From assembly GCF_020921035.1 (NCBI RefSeq), contig NC_063152.1, forward strand, positions 28,085,903 to 28,149,902: a DNA stretch of 64,000 nucleotides, in the 5' to 3' direction. Shown one piece after another: positions 25,301 to 36,460 of this stretch. Position numbers and translations under genes: made by a program. A model generated the notes under the pieces. It searched no databases and was not told the DNA's origin. It worked only from the letters and a program-made list of their open reading frames with translations. The stretch is from Rhodamnia argentea. Taxonomy: Eukaryota > Streptophyta > Magnoliopsida > Myrtales > Myrtaceae. How positions within the stretch are numbered: the stretch's first letter is position 1; each line of letters begins with the position of its first letter.

Positions 25301-25536
25301 AGCGCACACAATGCTTTTTTTCTGAATTTCTGTTTATGTAACTATTGACGATAATATTACCCTTTTCTAGTAGATTGAACCCCGTTCTAATGAAATTCCT
25401 TGGGGTTTACAGTAAGGGAAGGTGATAATTCTCATGAATATTCTACGAAGAAATCGAAGTTTCACGATATACATTTTCCCCACTAGTATTGACCTCGACA
25501 AGGCGAATATTTGCCAAGCAATCTCTCTCTAAATTC

Positions 25537-25545
25537 TATATAAAG
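25537..25545 (+). promoter_or_regulatory. TATA box of the DUF7722 gene
   Basis: TATATAAAG, 127 bp before the ATG; implies a start of transcription near 25570 and a short leader of about 95 nt. Confidence 0.65.
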
Positions 25546-25663
25546 GTCATCAAGGAAGTCGTAGTGCTATTAATACGGAACCTCCACAGCATCACGCACA
25601 CATTTATTCAAGTCCCGCAGGAGCTCGGAAGGGGCTAAAGCAGATACGAGCAGACGACTGGGG

Positions 25664-25927
25664 ATGGAGTCCGTGGCAGCCACGCCTGCCCCCGCCTTAG
25701 GAGGCGGCAGCGCCGGAGCGAGAGCGAACGGCGGGCACCAGCACGCGACCGACCGGTGCAAGAACTTCCAGATGCCGCTCCACTATCCGAGATTCACCCG
25801 AGCCGACTACGAGGCCATGCCCGAGTGGAAGCTCGACTCCCTGTTCCAGGAGTATGGCCTCCCGACTGCCGGCGACCTCCACTACAAGCGGAACTTCGCC
25901 ATCGGGTGCTTCCTCTGGCCCAACTAG
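25664..25927 (+). CDS. small DUF7722-type plant protein
   Basis: An intronless frame of 87 residues. The C-terminal half (residues 35-87) carries the conserved plant core FQMPLHYPRF, then DYEAMPEWKLD, an EYGLP turn and a closing FAIGCFLWPN; I recall this as the uncharacterised DUF7722 family. The N-terminal third is alanine/glycine-rich and probably disordered. The function is unknown to me. No signal peptide or membrane segment is seen. A clear TATA box upstream and a GC-rich body unlike the surrounding DNA support a real gene. The ATG at 25664 is the first after the presumed transcription start in this frame. Confidence 0.85.
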   Translation: MESVAATPAPALGGGSAGARANGGHQHATDRCKNFQMPLHYPRFTRADYEAMPEWKLDSLFQEYGLPTAGDLHYKRNFAIGCFLWPN

Positions 25928-26360
25928 CGGCTCCCCTGGCCTTCTTCAGTCCCCGTTGCATTCTGCGAAGAATGGTTTGGCAAACATCAGCCATCGCTTT
26001 GTTTATAGGACAGTAGTGTGTCGTTATGTGTGCGTATGGTCGGGTCATGTAATCTTGCTAATACTTCGAATTTCAGTTCGAAGTTAACGTCTAATTTCAC
26101 TTGTGCTTTCCAAATTGAATAACAACCGTCGTGTTCCGGTGAAATATTTCCGCTCACTAGTCACAACCTCCGGCGCTCTATGGGCCGCGCGCTTCCGTTG
26201 TACCGATGCGATTTCGACCCGTGTGATTAGCATTCATGTGTCTCGTTTAATTTAGCAATTTCATCTGGAATTGGCTCTTTTCATAAGTGAATGTTGACCA
26301 GATCAACCCAACCGGAACAAAGTTTTTTTTTTTTTTTTTAAAGATACTTTTATTTCTCTC
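25928..26360. other. 3' flank of the DUF7722 gene
   Basis: Spacer holding the presumed 3' end of the small gene and, near 26322-26339, a long T tract. No coding sequence was recognised. Confidence 0.4.
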
Positions 26361-26366
26361 ATGAAC

Positions 26367-26511
26367 TGGGCTTATCGAGCAGAGCCCAAAGCAGGGGCGT
26401 CGTTCCAAAGAAGAGCCCAATCGGAACAAAGTTACTTCAACAAATTGAAACTGGGCTCGCGATTACCGGGACTTTAATGATTATTGGGCTCCCTCTACGA
26501 CGAAAGGCCCA
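26367..26511 (+). promoter_or_regulatory. cluster of six site II motifs upstream of gamma-tubulin
   Basis: TGGGCT occurs at 26367, 26452 and 26485; the reverse form AGCCCA at 26383 and 26414; GGCCCA at 26506. Site II elements (TGGGCY) are known targets of TCP factors in promoters of genes active in dividing cells, which suits a microtubule-nucleation gene. The gene has no obvious TATA box here; the start of transcription is probably near 26600-26700. Confidence 0.55.
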
Positions 26512-26821
26512 AGCTGCTTAAAGGACGCGGAAGGCGCACGGTAGCATTGGCCGCGCAGGATAGCGAGTGCCGGCACACCGAGTCACTGAGTCGACACAGT
26601 AGTTTGACGCTCGAAGACCTGCTCATTTTCCTTCCCACGCGAAAAATTTCCCACTTTCCCTCATTTTCTCGCTCTCTCTGCCCTGCATTTTCCCTCTTCT
26701 TTTTTTGAAATGATTCGGCGCTGCAATACCCAAATCGATCCCTAGCTCTCGATTCTGCCTTCGATCCGAGCGCCGCTATCTTTAACTCTCCAGCAGAAGC
26801 GAGAGGAAAACGAAAGGAAAA

Positions 26822-29800
26822 ATGCCGAGAGAAATCATAACGTTGCAGGTGGGACAATGCGGGAACCAGATTGGAATGGAGTTCTGGAAGCAGCTCTGCC
26901 TCGAGCACGGAATCAGTAAGGATGGCATGCTCGAGGACTTCGCTACTCAGGTTCGAAACTCCACAAAGTCGCGGTTTGTTGTAGACTAATTTTACTCGGG
27001 AAGCATTGTGAGGTCGTAGTCGTTATTGGTAAGAAATTTGTGAAGATATCGAGCTTAGGAAGCGGAATATCGTTTGGTCACTAGGCAATGCGCAATTTTG
27101 CCTTTTGCGAGTGGAAAGTGGGATTTTCTTTTTTCCCCGTGAAACTCACGATACAGTTTGTAGAGTAACTGTGTATAGTTATGGGCTGATTGGGGTTTCG
27201 GGTGCTGTCAGTTGATCTCTAGCTCGTGAAGCTTAGGTTGGAATTGAACTTGTCATGACATAGGCTGATGATCAGCCTATTCCCGGGTAATGTTCGTTAA
27301 AAGGATTTTAAGATATGTATCATTAGCACATGTACTAGTTATGATTTCATGGTGTAGACATCGTGTTTGCAGCTGATCACTAACTTGTGAAACTTTCGCT
27401 ATTGCGATGCTTTAGGGAGGTGACAGAAAAGATGTGTTTTTTTATCAAGCTGATGATCAGCACTATATTCCGAGGGCTATATTGATGGATTTGGAGCCAA
27501 GAGTGATAAATGGTATTCAGAATAGCGAATATCGTAATCTCTACAATCATGAGAACATATTTGTGTCTGATCATGGAGGAGGTGCTGGGAATAATTGGGC
27601 CAGTGGATATCATCAGGTTTGCTATCTTATCGTTTCTGCACTGTTTTTGCTAAACTTTAATAATAAGAAAGGTGCCTGAGAATTGGTTTTTCAAGATGGT
27701 ATCAGAGGTCCAGTACGTAGTTTTCTTATCAGGCTGCCTAAGTCTGTACTACGTCTATAATGAAAGTCATCTCAACCAGCCCACTGCATCAGTTTCCATT
27801 TCATTTCTCTAATGTCTTCAGATTCTTGTTGTGCCATTTACTAAAGTTGACTATATTGAATTGTGGTTATTGTTACTTAAATAAAAACCTTTTTTGCCCA
27901 TGATTCCATCCCACTTAATGATTGGACGTACTGAGAAAGAAAATCTCCTAGTCATTAATTGCTCTTGCATATCATGTAAAGTAATGTCCTTCTGTTACCT
28001 TGTAATCACTTAATTTTGAGTGACAGAACTAAATGATAATTAACGTATTATCAACTCCTGCGTGATGTGTGTACCAATTCTTTTAGGATAATCATAATTA
28101 CCAGACTTTCTTACTACCCCTTTTCATACCATTGTGATAGGGGAAGGGTGTCGAAGAGGATATAATGGACATGATCGATAGAGAAGCAGATGGTAGCGAT
28201 AGTCTTGAGGGTTTTGTTCTCTGCCACTCTATTGCTGGAGGGACAGGCTCAGGTTGCTTCCATGCTCTTCTATTTACATTTTTCATTTTTTTGTAGTTAA
28301 GGTTGATGGACTTATTGAAAACTGATATAATTCATAGTCATTCCCACTTGTTGAGGCCTGGCATTCTTTCTGAGTGTGCAGGCCTATATTATGCTTAATT
28401 TGCACCAACCGTAGGATGGTCTAGTTTATAAGAGTTATTCATCTTGTAGCCACTTTGTGAAGTATTTTTCTGTAAGCTACGGAATGCAGATCTTTACTTT
28501 CTATTGCTACCTTCTAAATTGATTTTCACCATCCAAACATGCTCGACATACCAAAACACCTATATGTATAGTGTTATCGCTTTTTACACAACGCATATGT
28601 CGGTTATTTTTCTCAAAAGCAAAACAATGCAGGTATGGGCTCATATCTATTGGAAACTCTGAATGATCGCTACAGCAAAAAATTGGTTCAAACATACAGC
28701 GTGTTTCCTAACCAGATGGAGACGAGCGACGTGGTGGTGCAGCCGTACAACTCACTTTTGACCCTCAAGCGTCTAACCCTCAATGCTGATTGTGTTGTTG
28801 TTCTTGATAATACTGCACTGAATAGGATAGCTGTGGAGCGCCTTCATCTGAGTAATCCTACCTTTGCTCAAACAAATTCATTGGTCTCAACTGTGATGTC
28901 TGCGAGCACAACCACCCTTCGCTATCCTGGGTACATGAACAATGACTTAGTTGGCCTTCTTGCTTCTTTAATTCCAACACCAAGATGCCATTTCCTGATG
29001 ACAGGATATACACCTCTCACTGTAGAGCGTCAGGTAACATATTTGATATTCCTTTCCTTTCTCTTAAAAACGTTGTTTATAGGTTTACGTGGCCATCTAG
29101 GTAAGCATAATGTGTTGGCATGAAACTTCGTCTTTAATGCGGCATCGATGGATGCCTTGTTGTGAGAGGGGGGAATAACATGGACTTATTTTCGAGTTCT
29201 TTTGGTTATTTCTTGGAGGGACCTAGCTTGGTTTTAATCTTGATTGATTCGCCTAAACCTTGTTCAAATGGCTGAAACTTGCATCCCTAAATGACTAAAG
29301 TGGGTAATGCAAATAGTTCTCATCTTTGCAGGCAAATGTAATTCGGAAGACTACTGTTCTGGATGTCATGAGAAGACTTTTGCAGGCGAGAAATTTATTG
29401 TGTATATTTTGATTGTGCATGTTGAGAGATTCTTTGATCATTCTTTTCTCTCCCTAATTCTTTTTCTGTATGAATGTGTTTCAGTCAAAGAATATTATGG
29501 TTTCATCTTATGCTCGAACAAAAGAAGCTAGTCAAGCAAAGTACATATCCATATTGAACATCATTCAAGGAGAAGTGGATCCCACTCAGGTATATTTTGC
29601 CACTGCATGAATTCCTTATATTTAGTCACGCATGGAGGAATAGGCCATGTCTGATTCTTCAGTCTGGTTATGTGACCAACAATTAATCGTCTTGTTTTGA
29701 GGCACCGGTGTTAATCTTTTATTTGCAACATGAAAACCACAAAGTTTTTATGTTTGTAATGCTCAATTTTCTTTCTGGACAATATTTTCCCAGGAGTCAT

Positions 29801-31072
29801 CCGGATATAATTTACATTTCATCGTCTTGGATGGAGTAAATGATTTACTAGTAACTCTTGCAAAACCAATTCCATCGTACTAACCTCATCTTTTCCTCAT
29901 AAAAATTCTCAACATAGATTTTATTGTTGTGAAATGACCAACATAAGTAAGTTTAGGACATCTCTTCTATCATTTCCTTTTAAAATAACGGTCTTTAACT
30001 TTAAGATACACTACATAATTCCTGTAAACTTGGTTGATGTACTTGAAATTTTCCTTTTCTTGTAATCAGGTTCATGAAAGTTTACAGAGGATACGCGAAA
30101 GAAAGCTTGTTAATTTCATTGAGTGGGGCCCGGCGAGTATTCAGGTCTTGTTATACAATAAAAGCAATTTAGATCATGCTAGACTATTTTCCGGAGCTAT
30201 TTGATGTTATAACATATCTTATGCATTCTTGTTCTTTCTATTTTTTAGGTTGCTCTATCAAGAAAGTCTCCATATGTTCAAACCGCCCATAGGGTATGGA
30301 TGAAGCTTTGTGGCAATTTTTGCTTCTAGAAATTTGGTAGCAATGGCACATGTGACATTTGTTTGAGAATCTACTAGGATAATGATGAAAACTTACGAAT
30401 GTTGCATTTGTCAGGTCAGTGGTCTTATGTTAGCAAGCCACACTAGCATACGGCATCTTTTTAGCAAGTGTTTGAATCAGTACGAGAAGTTGAGAAAGAA
30501 GCAAGCCTTCCTTGACAATTACCGGAAATTCCCAATGTTTGCTGTAAGTTGTCAATAGATAGAATTCATACAACTAATATTATCTTATAGACCTTTAATG
30601 TGAACTTTTGCTTGTGTTGTAGAGCTTGTTCAAGTGATCATGCATTTGTGAGTAGTGTATTGATCTTTTGACGTCCTGTTGAGAAGGCTGTCTAAGCAAC
30701 TGTTGTCGTTATTATTTTTTTAACACAAATTAACCATTTTGAGAATAATTCCTACTCCAGATGGTGTTTCTAATATGCCAAGGCATCATGTTGACACAAT
30801 CAATCACATGAACAGGATAATGATCTCTCGGAGTTTGACGAATCTAGAGACATAATTGAGAGCTTGGTTGACGAATATAAAGCATGTGAATCTCCTGATT
30901 ACATTAAGTGGGGAATGGAGGTATATGCTCTACTTTGCCTCGTTGATCTATCTCAACTTTTGAGCATACATCAGATCTTACCTGTTAAGTTTCTCTGAAG
31001 CAGGATCCCGATCACATCCTAACGGGAGAGGGAAATGCTACGGGAACTGTAGATCCAAAATTAGCCGTCTGA
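26822..31072 (+). CDS. TUBG1: tubulin gamma chain
   Basis: Gamma-tubulin nucleates microtubules in gamma-tubulin complexes on membranes, spindle and phragmoplast. Exons: 26822-26950, 27416-27616, 28141-28252, 28633-29033, 29332-29385, 29485-29589, 30070-30144, 30249-30293, 30415-30543, 30816-30920, 31004-31072. They sum to 475 codons with stop, giving 474 residues, the usual plant length. The protein opens [18 protein letters not shown], has the tubulin GTP-binding loop AGGTGSG (residues 142-148), [17 protein letters not shown] in exon 2, and ends DPKLAV. Exon 5 is only 18 codons and its donor is GC (CAG-GCGAG) rather than GT; using the next GT would break the frame. Substitutions against remembered gamma-tubulins are conservative. 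Because the symbol depends on which paralogue is orthologous, TUBG1 is a best guess. Confidence 0.96.
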
Positions 31073-33783
31073 ACTGAATAAAAGTATGTATGAAAACATA
31101 GGTAAGCCGCAATGGTTTTTACTTCCAGTGTATACCGTATCAACTACTTGCCTCTGCTTTGGAGTCATATGCAGTTCATGTCTGTAAGTTATAGTCAGTA
31201 ACAGCTGACAAGTCAATAACAATTTATATGTGCTACGTCATTTTGGAATCTAAACACTGCATGTATTTACACGCTTATGCTGACATGATTTGGCTTCATG
31301 TGAATTAGCATTTCAGAAAGAAAAGAGCTGGGTGTTCAATTGACAGTCTTAATTCTGTCTTATTCATCCATTCTACTGATTCCCTGATAATGTTAAACAG
31401 CATTCTCCGTGATGCTGGGATAGTTGGATCTCGCCCATGACTCAACTCATTTACTTGATCTGTTGAATTTATCAACATTCCTGCGCATATCTAGTACTAG
31501 TTGGTGAGCTATAACTTTTTTGTTGCAGGAAAATTTACCAGCTTGGATTGGAGAGGCGACTATGGCGACCTATCAATTGCAGGTTTGAGTAGCATCAGAG
31601 TGAGGATTGTAAGTGAAGTCTCTGGCAGGATTCTTACTGTGTGAAACGTTCAGTTGTTTGTGGTGAGAATTTTTGGGTATGTAATTGCTTTTCCTTTCTA
31701 AGGATTCACCTTCTAAAGAATGCAGAATCTCACTGCATGCTTAGTCACCAAATCCTTGGGGTTCTAATTGTTCAAACTTGAGATGTGTCAGCTATGTGCG
31801 AGTTGTATTTAAGGATTTATTGTCATTGACGTGAAGCTTTAATTGATTTCAAGAATGCACTTCCAGTGTACATGGGAATTGCTGCAAGATTTGAATCGGA
31901 AATTTGTTTCACCAGCAGAGAATTTAGATGTGTTGCAGACTGTCGTACTGATTGTTCTTGTCTACTCAACCGCAATTGATTCCAGGACAAGGCGAGTATG
32001 GATTTTTTTTTTCACTTGCGTGACTCGCTATACATCCACTAATCTCTACTCCTATGGTTGCTGCTTGTTTACATTTTGGCGCTCGTATGCATGCTCATTC
32101 CTTTGAGTCGAAAGCCAAAGTCCAACTAATGGAATGATAAATGTATAGGAGATTGGCCCGATGGATGTCATAAGAGAGTTGATAGTGAACGTGAGGCAAC
32201 TTTCTTTATGACCTCTTTTTCTCTGAAAGAACTAGAGTCGGCAGTTGAGGCGTGATTGAATGTTTGAGCTCTCGGACATTACTGTCAACCACTTGCTCTG
32301 TAGAAGAAACCTATCCACATGGTGGAAATCGTTAGACCATTTTGGCACCCGACACATGATCAACTCAATCGGGGCCAAGATTCAAATGTGTCAAACTGTT
32401 GTTGCTAATTGTCTCCTCAGCGAAGGTACTCAGTTCACAACTAAATTAGTAAGTTCTCTTTTGCCCTGTTGCTCTGCCAGCGTATTGTGTCCGAATGGTG
32501 CCTAATCAGTTGACCGTTTGCAGTCCGACTGTGTGAACGAGAATTTAGCACGTGTCATCTTAGAAAATTTAATAGGGGTTTGCAACATGAAGCTTCTTTT
32601 TTGGCCAAGGGAGAAGTGGCCTGTTGACGCCATGCAGATTGCACGTCTCTCTCCGTGGCCATCTTTTCTACTTAGATCACGCAAAATGCGGATAGATGGC
32701 GTGTTCCTCTCTTTCCATATTCCTAAGATAGGCAGCCACAATTCTTGGTCTCCAAGAAGAGATTGAAGAACCAGATTTCCATCCTCACCAGCCACCACAC
32801 CACCCTCGAAGATTCCTTTATAGTTTAATAGATTAAATAGAACATACAACACATGAGAGATCTCCGTATCATCGACAGGCCAAATATAACAAATAGGAGA
32901 AGAGCTCGCTATGTGCAGTAAATTACATCAGAAGGAGACGAAGGGCCGAGACGCATAACCCCACCACCTTCGACTCTTCCTTCAACCCTTGTGTGGGGAG
33001 CCATCTGACTTCTGTTTTCCTTTTTTTTCTTTTTTTTTTCCCTTGTATGTATGGAGAAAAAACATTTGAAAAGGAAAACATAAAACGGCTGCGTTATGGT
33101 TAATGCGGTCAAAAGTAACATCAGAATCAGCGGCATGTGCAGCAAGGGTCACCAAATGTCGTCGTTCAAATTCTATCAGGTCTTGTTTCTTCCTTCTTTT
33201 ATCTTCACGTGACAGTAATCATCATGTCAATATAAGGGGATCCTGCATTCCAACACGAGGAAAAAAACAGAAATCAAAGGTGTCAGATAAGTCAACCCGG
33301 ATCTAGACACGGCACTCTACCAATAGCGACGCGTCGAGGCAGAATAGAGCATGAAACTAGGGTCGTTGCCTTCTTTAAGGACATGGAGAACATTTAACAA
33401 TGCAATGAAAGATCGAAATGGCCTCGGCTCTTAGATCGGAATCTCTTGCAATAATCTACAATGACGAGGCTATCGAATTTCAAAAAGAAGACGCGCCCTT
33501 TTCGGATCTCATGAAAATTGAACCCTAATTACTCATGAACCTGTCGTTTCGTGAACTAGTAGATGGTACTGCAAATGATCAAAACTACGAGATATATGCT
33601 ACACTCTTGCTTAGACGTCGTGAAGGCTAAGCAACCCCCTCCTAATTACAACTTTGTCTTAACTAAGCTTTTTGCTCATTAATGCATCATGTACCAAGCA
33701 TTTGACATACGGTCCAATTCACAGTACTAAGAGGGATGAACCAACAAAATGCATTGAACCGCCGAAACTAACACAACTAAAAC
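31073..33783. other. gamma-tubulin 3' flank and gene-free DNA
   Basis: The first few hundred bases should hold the tubulin 3' untranslated region. A minus-strand frame at 32502-32852 (116 codons) reads smoothly but matches no family I know, and has no obvious promoter or splice partners, so it is not called as a gene. A poly-purine/T tract lies at about 33021-33041. Confidence 0.4.
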
Positions 33784-34548
33784 TTACCAATAGAGCAACT
33801 TAATTTTGCATTTGGGCATGTCCCCACCCTCCACATCCTTCACCGTCACATCCCCACACTCGACGTTTACCCCAACCCTCCCCACCTTCCACCCCTCTAT
33901 AATCGCCCCCACGCTCGTCCGAACCGCCACCTTCACCACCAAACTCTTGCTTCGCTGCCCCGACCTCAGATCCGCGCCCGCCCCGTCCTCCAACGGCTGG
34001 TCCCGCACCTCCGTCCCCACTTTCAAACTCGTCACGTTCTTCTTCCCCTGGATGAACCCGGGCAGGCTCTCAGACCCCAATGCGATCCCCCCGTCCTGCC
34101 CTAGGCCGATGTCCACGCTGGTCCTGCCATAGTACAACCCCAGCTTCTCGTTCGGATTCTTGACCTCAACCCTCGTTACGGTCCGGGCGTTGAGGTAAGT
34201 GCCGTCCGCCTTGACCGTCACATTGAACCGGGGGATCTCAAACGACTGGAGGTGGAAAACCGGGATTCTCGGGCTGAACCAGACATAAAATGCCGCACCA
34301 GCTAATACGAGGACGCAGGAGATGAGGAATATAAAGACGCACAAGCAGCAGCAACACGCGCGGCAACAGCCACGGCGCTTCTTCTTCGGGTACAATGAAG
34401 GTGGCATGACCGGTTTGCTAACCGGATATCTTGGGGGCGGTTGGACCGGTACGCTCGGATCTTTGTAGCCCGGTGGCTTCTGGAGTACCGGCATTTGCGG
34501 TGGTTCGGCCATTTGGCGGCTCTCCGGTTCGATGCTCTGTTTCTGCAT
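33784..34548 (-). CDS. NDR1/HIN1-like (NHL) LEA-2 membrane protein
   Basis: One exon of 254 residues. The N-terminus is proline-rich and cytosolic (PPPRYPVSKPVMPPSLYP), followed by a basic KKKRRG and cysteine cluster CCRACCCCLC (residues 61-70) and one membrane helix (about 66-90). The rest is a LEA-2 type beta domain with the NHL signature NPN (131-133) and YYG (139-141). NHL proteins sit in the plasma membrane and several act in defence and stress responses; the specific role here is unknown. The cysteine run may be S-acylated (inference). The start chosen is the ATG at 34548, just inside the leader; an internal ATG at residue 13 is an alternative. C-terminus is CKIKLLYW. Confidence 0.93.
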   Translation of the reverse strand: MQKQSIEPESRQMAEPPQMPVLQKPPGYKDPSVPVQPPPRYPVSKPVMPPSLYPKKKRRGCCRACCCCLCVFIFLISCVLVLAGAAFYVWFSPRIPVFHLQSFEIPRFNVTVKADGTYLNARTVTRVEVKNPNEKLGLYYGRTSVDIGLGQDGGIALGSESLPGFIQGKKNVTSLKVGTEVRDQPLEDGAGADLRSGQRSKSLVVKVAVRTSVGAIIEGWKVGRVGVNVECGDVTVKDVEGGDMPKCKIKLLYW

Positions 34549-34794
34549 TGAAAACAGAGAAGCGGAATCAGCCGAAAAAATGAGCAATTTACGATGGCGC
34601 TGCACGCGACCAAAAAATACTAACTTTAAAGATGTAAAATAATTCATTGAGAAGGAGAAAACAACAATGCAAATGCCCCGATGAACGAAATCGTGTCAAC
34701 TAGAGAAGCTAAGATCAAATCCTCCTCCTTGCTCTGCAATCGAAAGCAACCGTTGAAATCCATTGAATGATGGTCGACGCTAAATTACTTTCAT

Positions 34795-34804
34795 CTTTTA
34801 TATA
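34795..34804 (-). promoter_or_regulatory. TATA box of the NHL gene
   Basis: TATATAAAAG on the minus strand, about 250 bp upstream of the start codon, giving a leader of about 220 nt beginning near 34770. Confidence 0.6.
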
Positions 34805-36460
34805 TAAACAAAAGGGTAAATGGACGAGCTCACTCAGAAAAAGAAGAACAGCTTTGTGTACGATCCATTGGAAAGGAACAGAGACACAAACTTCACATAG
34901 GCACATGCCTGCCTTGCTTAAATTCTTGAAAGAATTCGATAATGTGATTTCCTTTCCGAAGAATAGGGATGGAACGTCTACGAACCACAAAAGAAAAATG
35001 GCAAGCAGAGAGATTATTCAGACCTTTTGGAAGACTCGACCCGGAACAGTGCCGAATTCTGCAGAAACAACGAAACCAATGAAACGCAAGTTGGTATGGG
35101 AGAATTCAATGGGGGGAAAGATCTCGATCCGATGAAAAGGTGGTGAACTTCACAAGATAATCAATAACGAATATGAAAATTAAAGAGAGAGAGAGAGAGA
35201 GAGGAAGCTAAAGGAAAAATCTAATGGGGGTGGTGAATAAATATGAGGGTGAAGGGGCAGAGGAAAACAGGGGATGTCATAGTCGGGGAAGGAGCAGTGG
35301 CAGGAATTCGTTCGCGAAATCCACGCGCGGCGCCCTCCTGCTGACTTGGCGCAAACACCTTGTTCTAACGCCCAACTTTTTGCACCCTTCTTGTTTGATC
35401 AATTTTCTATTATGATCTTCTTCTTGTTATTTGGTTTTCTTTTCCGTTGAGTTAACAAAAATTTCTTCAGATTCTATTAATCCTTGTTAAATAACTCATA
35501 ATCGAAATTTTGATGCTTCTTGTACCGCATCAATTGTGCTTTGTTACTATGTACAGCCACTACTTTCAAAATCGGATTATTTCAAATTAATTATGTTTCG
35601 ACAAGTGCCCTCGAGACGATCCTTAACATGCCTTGATGGGAACAACAATCTTTAATGAAGGAGCGAGAAATGCGAAGTTCATAAATTACCTTCTTAGCGA
35701 ACAAATGAAAGACATTTCCATCGTTCCCGAGCATCTTTGGACATTAACTGTTGCCGACAACAAAAATATTTTTCATTAGCTAATTATTTCTAATTACAAA
35801 CGGTCACTTTTAGGAACACGTTTTCCAAATCATTCATTTTTAGCGAAGCAAACGGAATTAAAATCACCTACGAGCCAAAGTCATGAGGGTTTTGTTTTCT
35901 TTTTTCCTTGTACTTTGTTTGCCAAAGTCAAAGATAAAAACATGAAAAATGCACAAATGGGTGATGAGAAAAGTTGGAAGCAGTCTGAACTCTGAACCAC
36001 CTATTCTACAGAAAAGGAAAGGCTTGAACCTGGACGAAAGGATACTTACAGAAGCCCTTCAATCATAATATGGTAATACTGACATCTATATGACTATTCC
36101 AAGTATGCTAAAAGTTGCAATTCCGATTTTATTCGATGCAGATTTTCCGACGAATCCACTCTCGCAAAATTATTGCAATTCTTTCTGCACCGACCGCGTC
36201 CAAAGTCAAAACTACTTAATCTACCAGCCTCACCAACAGTGTCCCCACAGTAAGGTGAAACACTTCATGAGGTATGGGACTCCTATCTCTATAGCATGCC
36301 CGGAATAGTGTACTAACACTGGCGAGTCGGGTATGGGACTGTCAACTGTCCCAGGCTTACCGGTTGAGCACTGGTCCAAAGCGATGCCTTGGGTTGGTTC
36401 TCTGCCATCAGAAACAGGACAGGAAAAAGATAAATATGGCCACGACGACTTCGGTGGTCT
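34805..36460. other. spacer between the NHL and epimerase genes
   Basis: The left part is the NHL promoter region and holds a GA run at 35184-35203. Near 35740-35870 a segment with TTTTCCAAATCATTC and GCGAAGCAAACGGA looks like a hAT-type MITE end. The right part (about 36050-36460) presumably includes the epimerase 3' untranslated region. No gene recognised. Confidence 0.4.
35184..35203. repeat. GA dinucleotide microsatellite
   Basis: About ten GA units in the region upstream of the NHL gene. Confidence 0.9.

Larger units (their letters stand above)
20934..25530. other. SPA 3' flank and gene-free intergenic DNA
   Basis: No gene recognised. The proximal part presumably holds the SPA 3' end. 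Open frames of 60-100 codons (for example 22203-22511, 22805-23110) have no family character. A segment around 23550-23585 (AAGTTGGTGCTTTCTGATTAG) recurs in altered form at about 23983-24017. Poly-T runs lie at about 23398. An LTR-like relic (about 24420) and a fold-back element (about 24990) are listed separately. Confidence 0.4.

Noticed and set aside
27260-27280. near-palindrome AGGCTGATGATCAGCCT in tubulin intron 1, partly repeated in exon 2 (GCTGATGATCAGC)
   Set aside because: Short, and the exon copy is explained by conserved codons; probably coincidence.
27695-27710. TGGTATCAGAGG in gamma-tubulin intron 2, like a retroelement primer site
   Set aside because: No terminal repeats or polypurine tract nearby; probably chance.
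33806-34132. 108-codon plus-strand frame opposite the NHL gene
   Set aside because: Shadow of the conserved NHL coding strand with proline/threonine bias.
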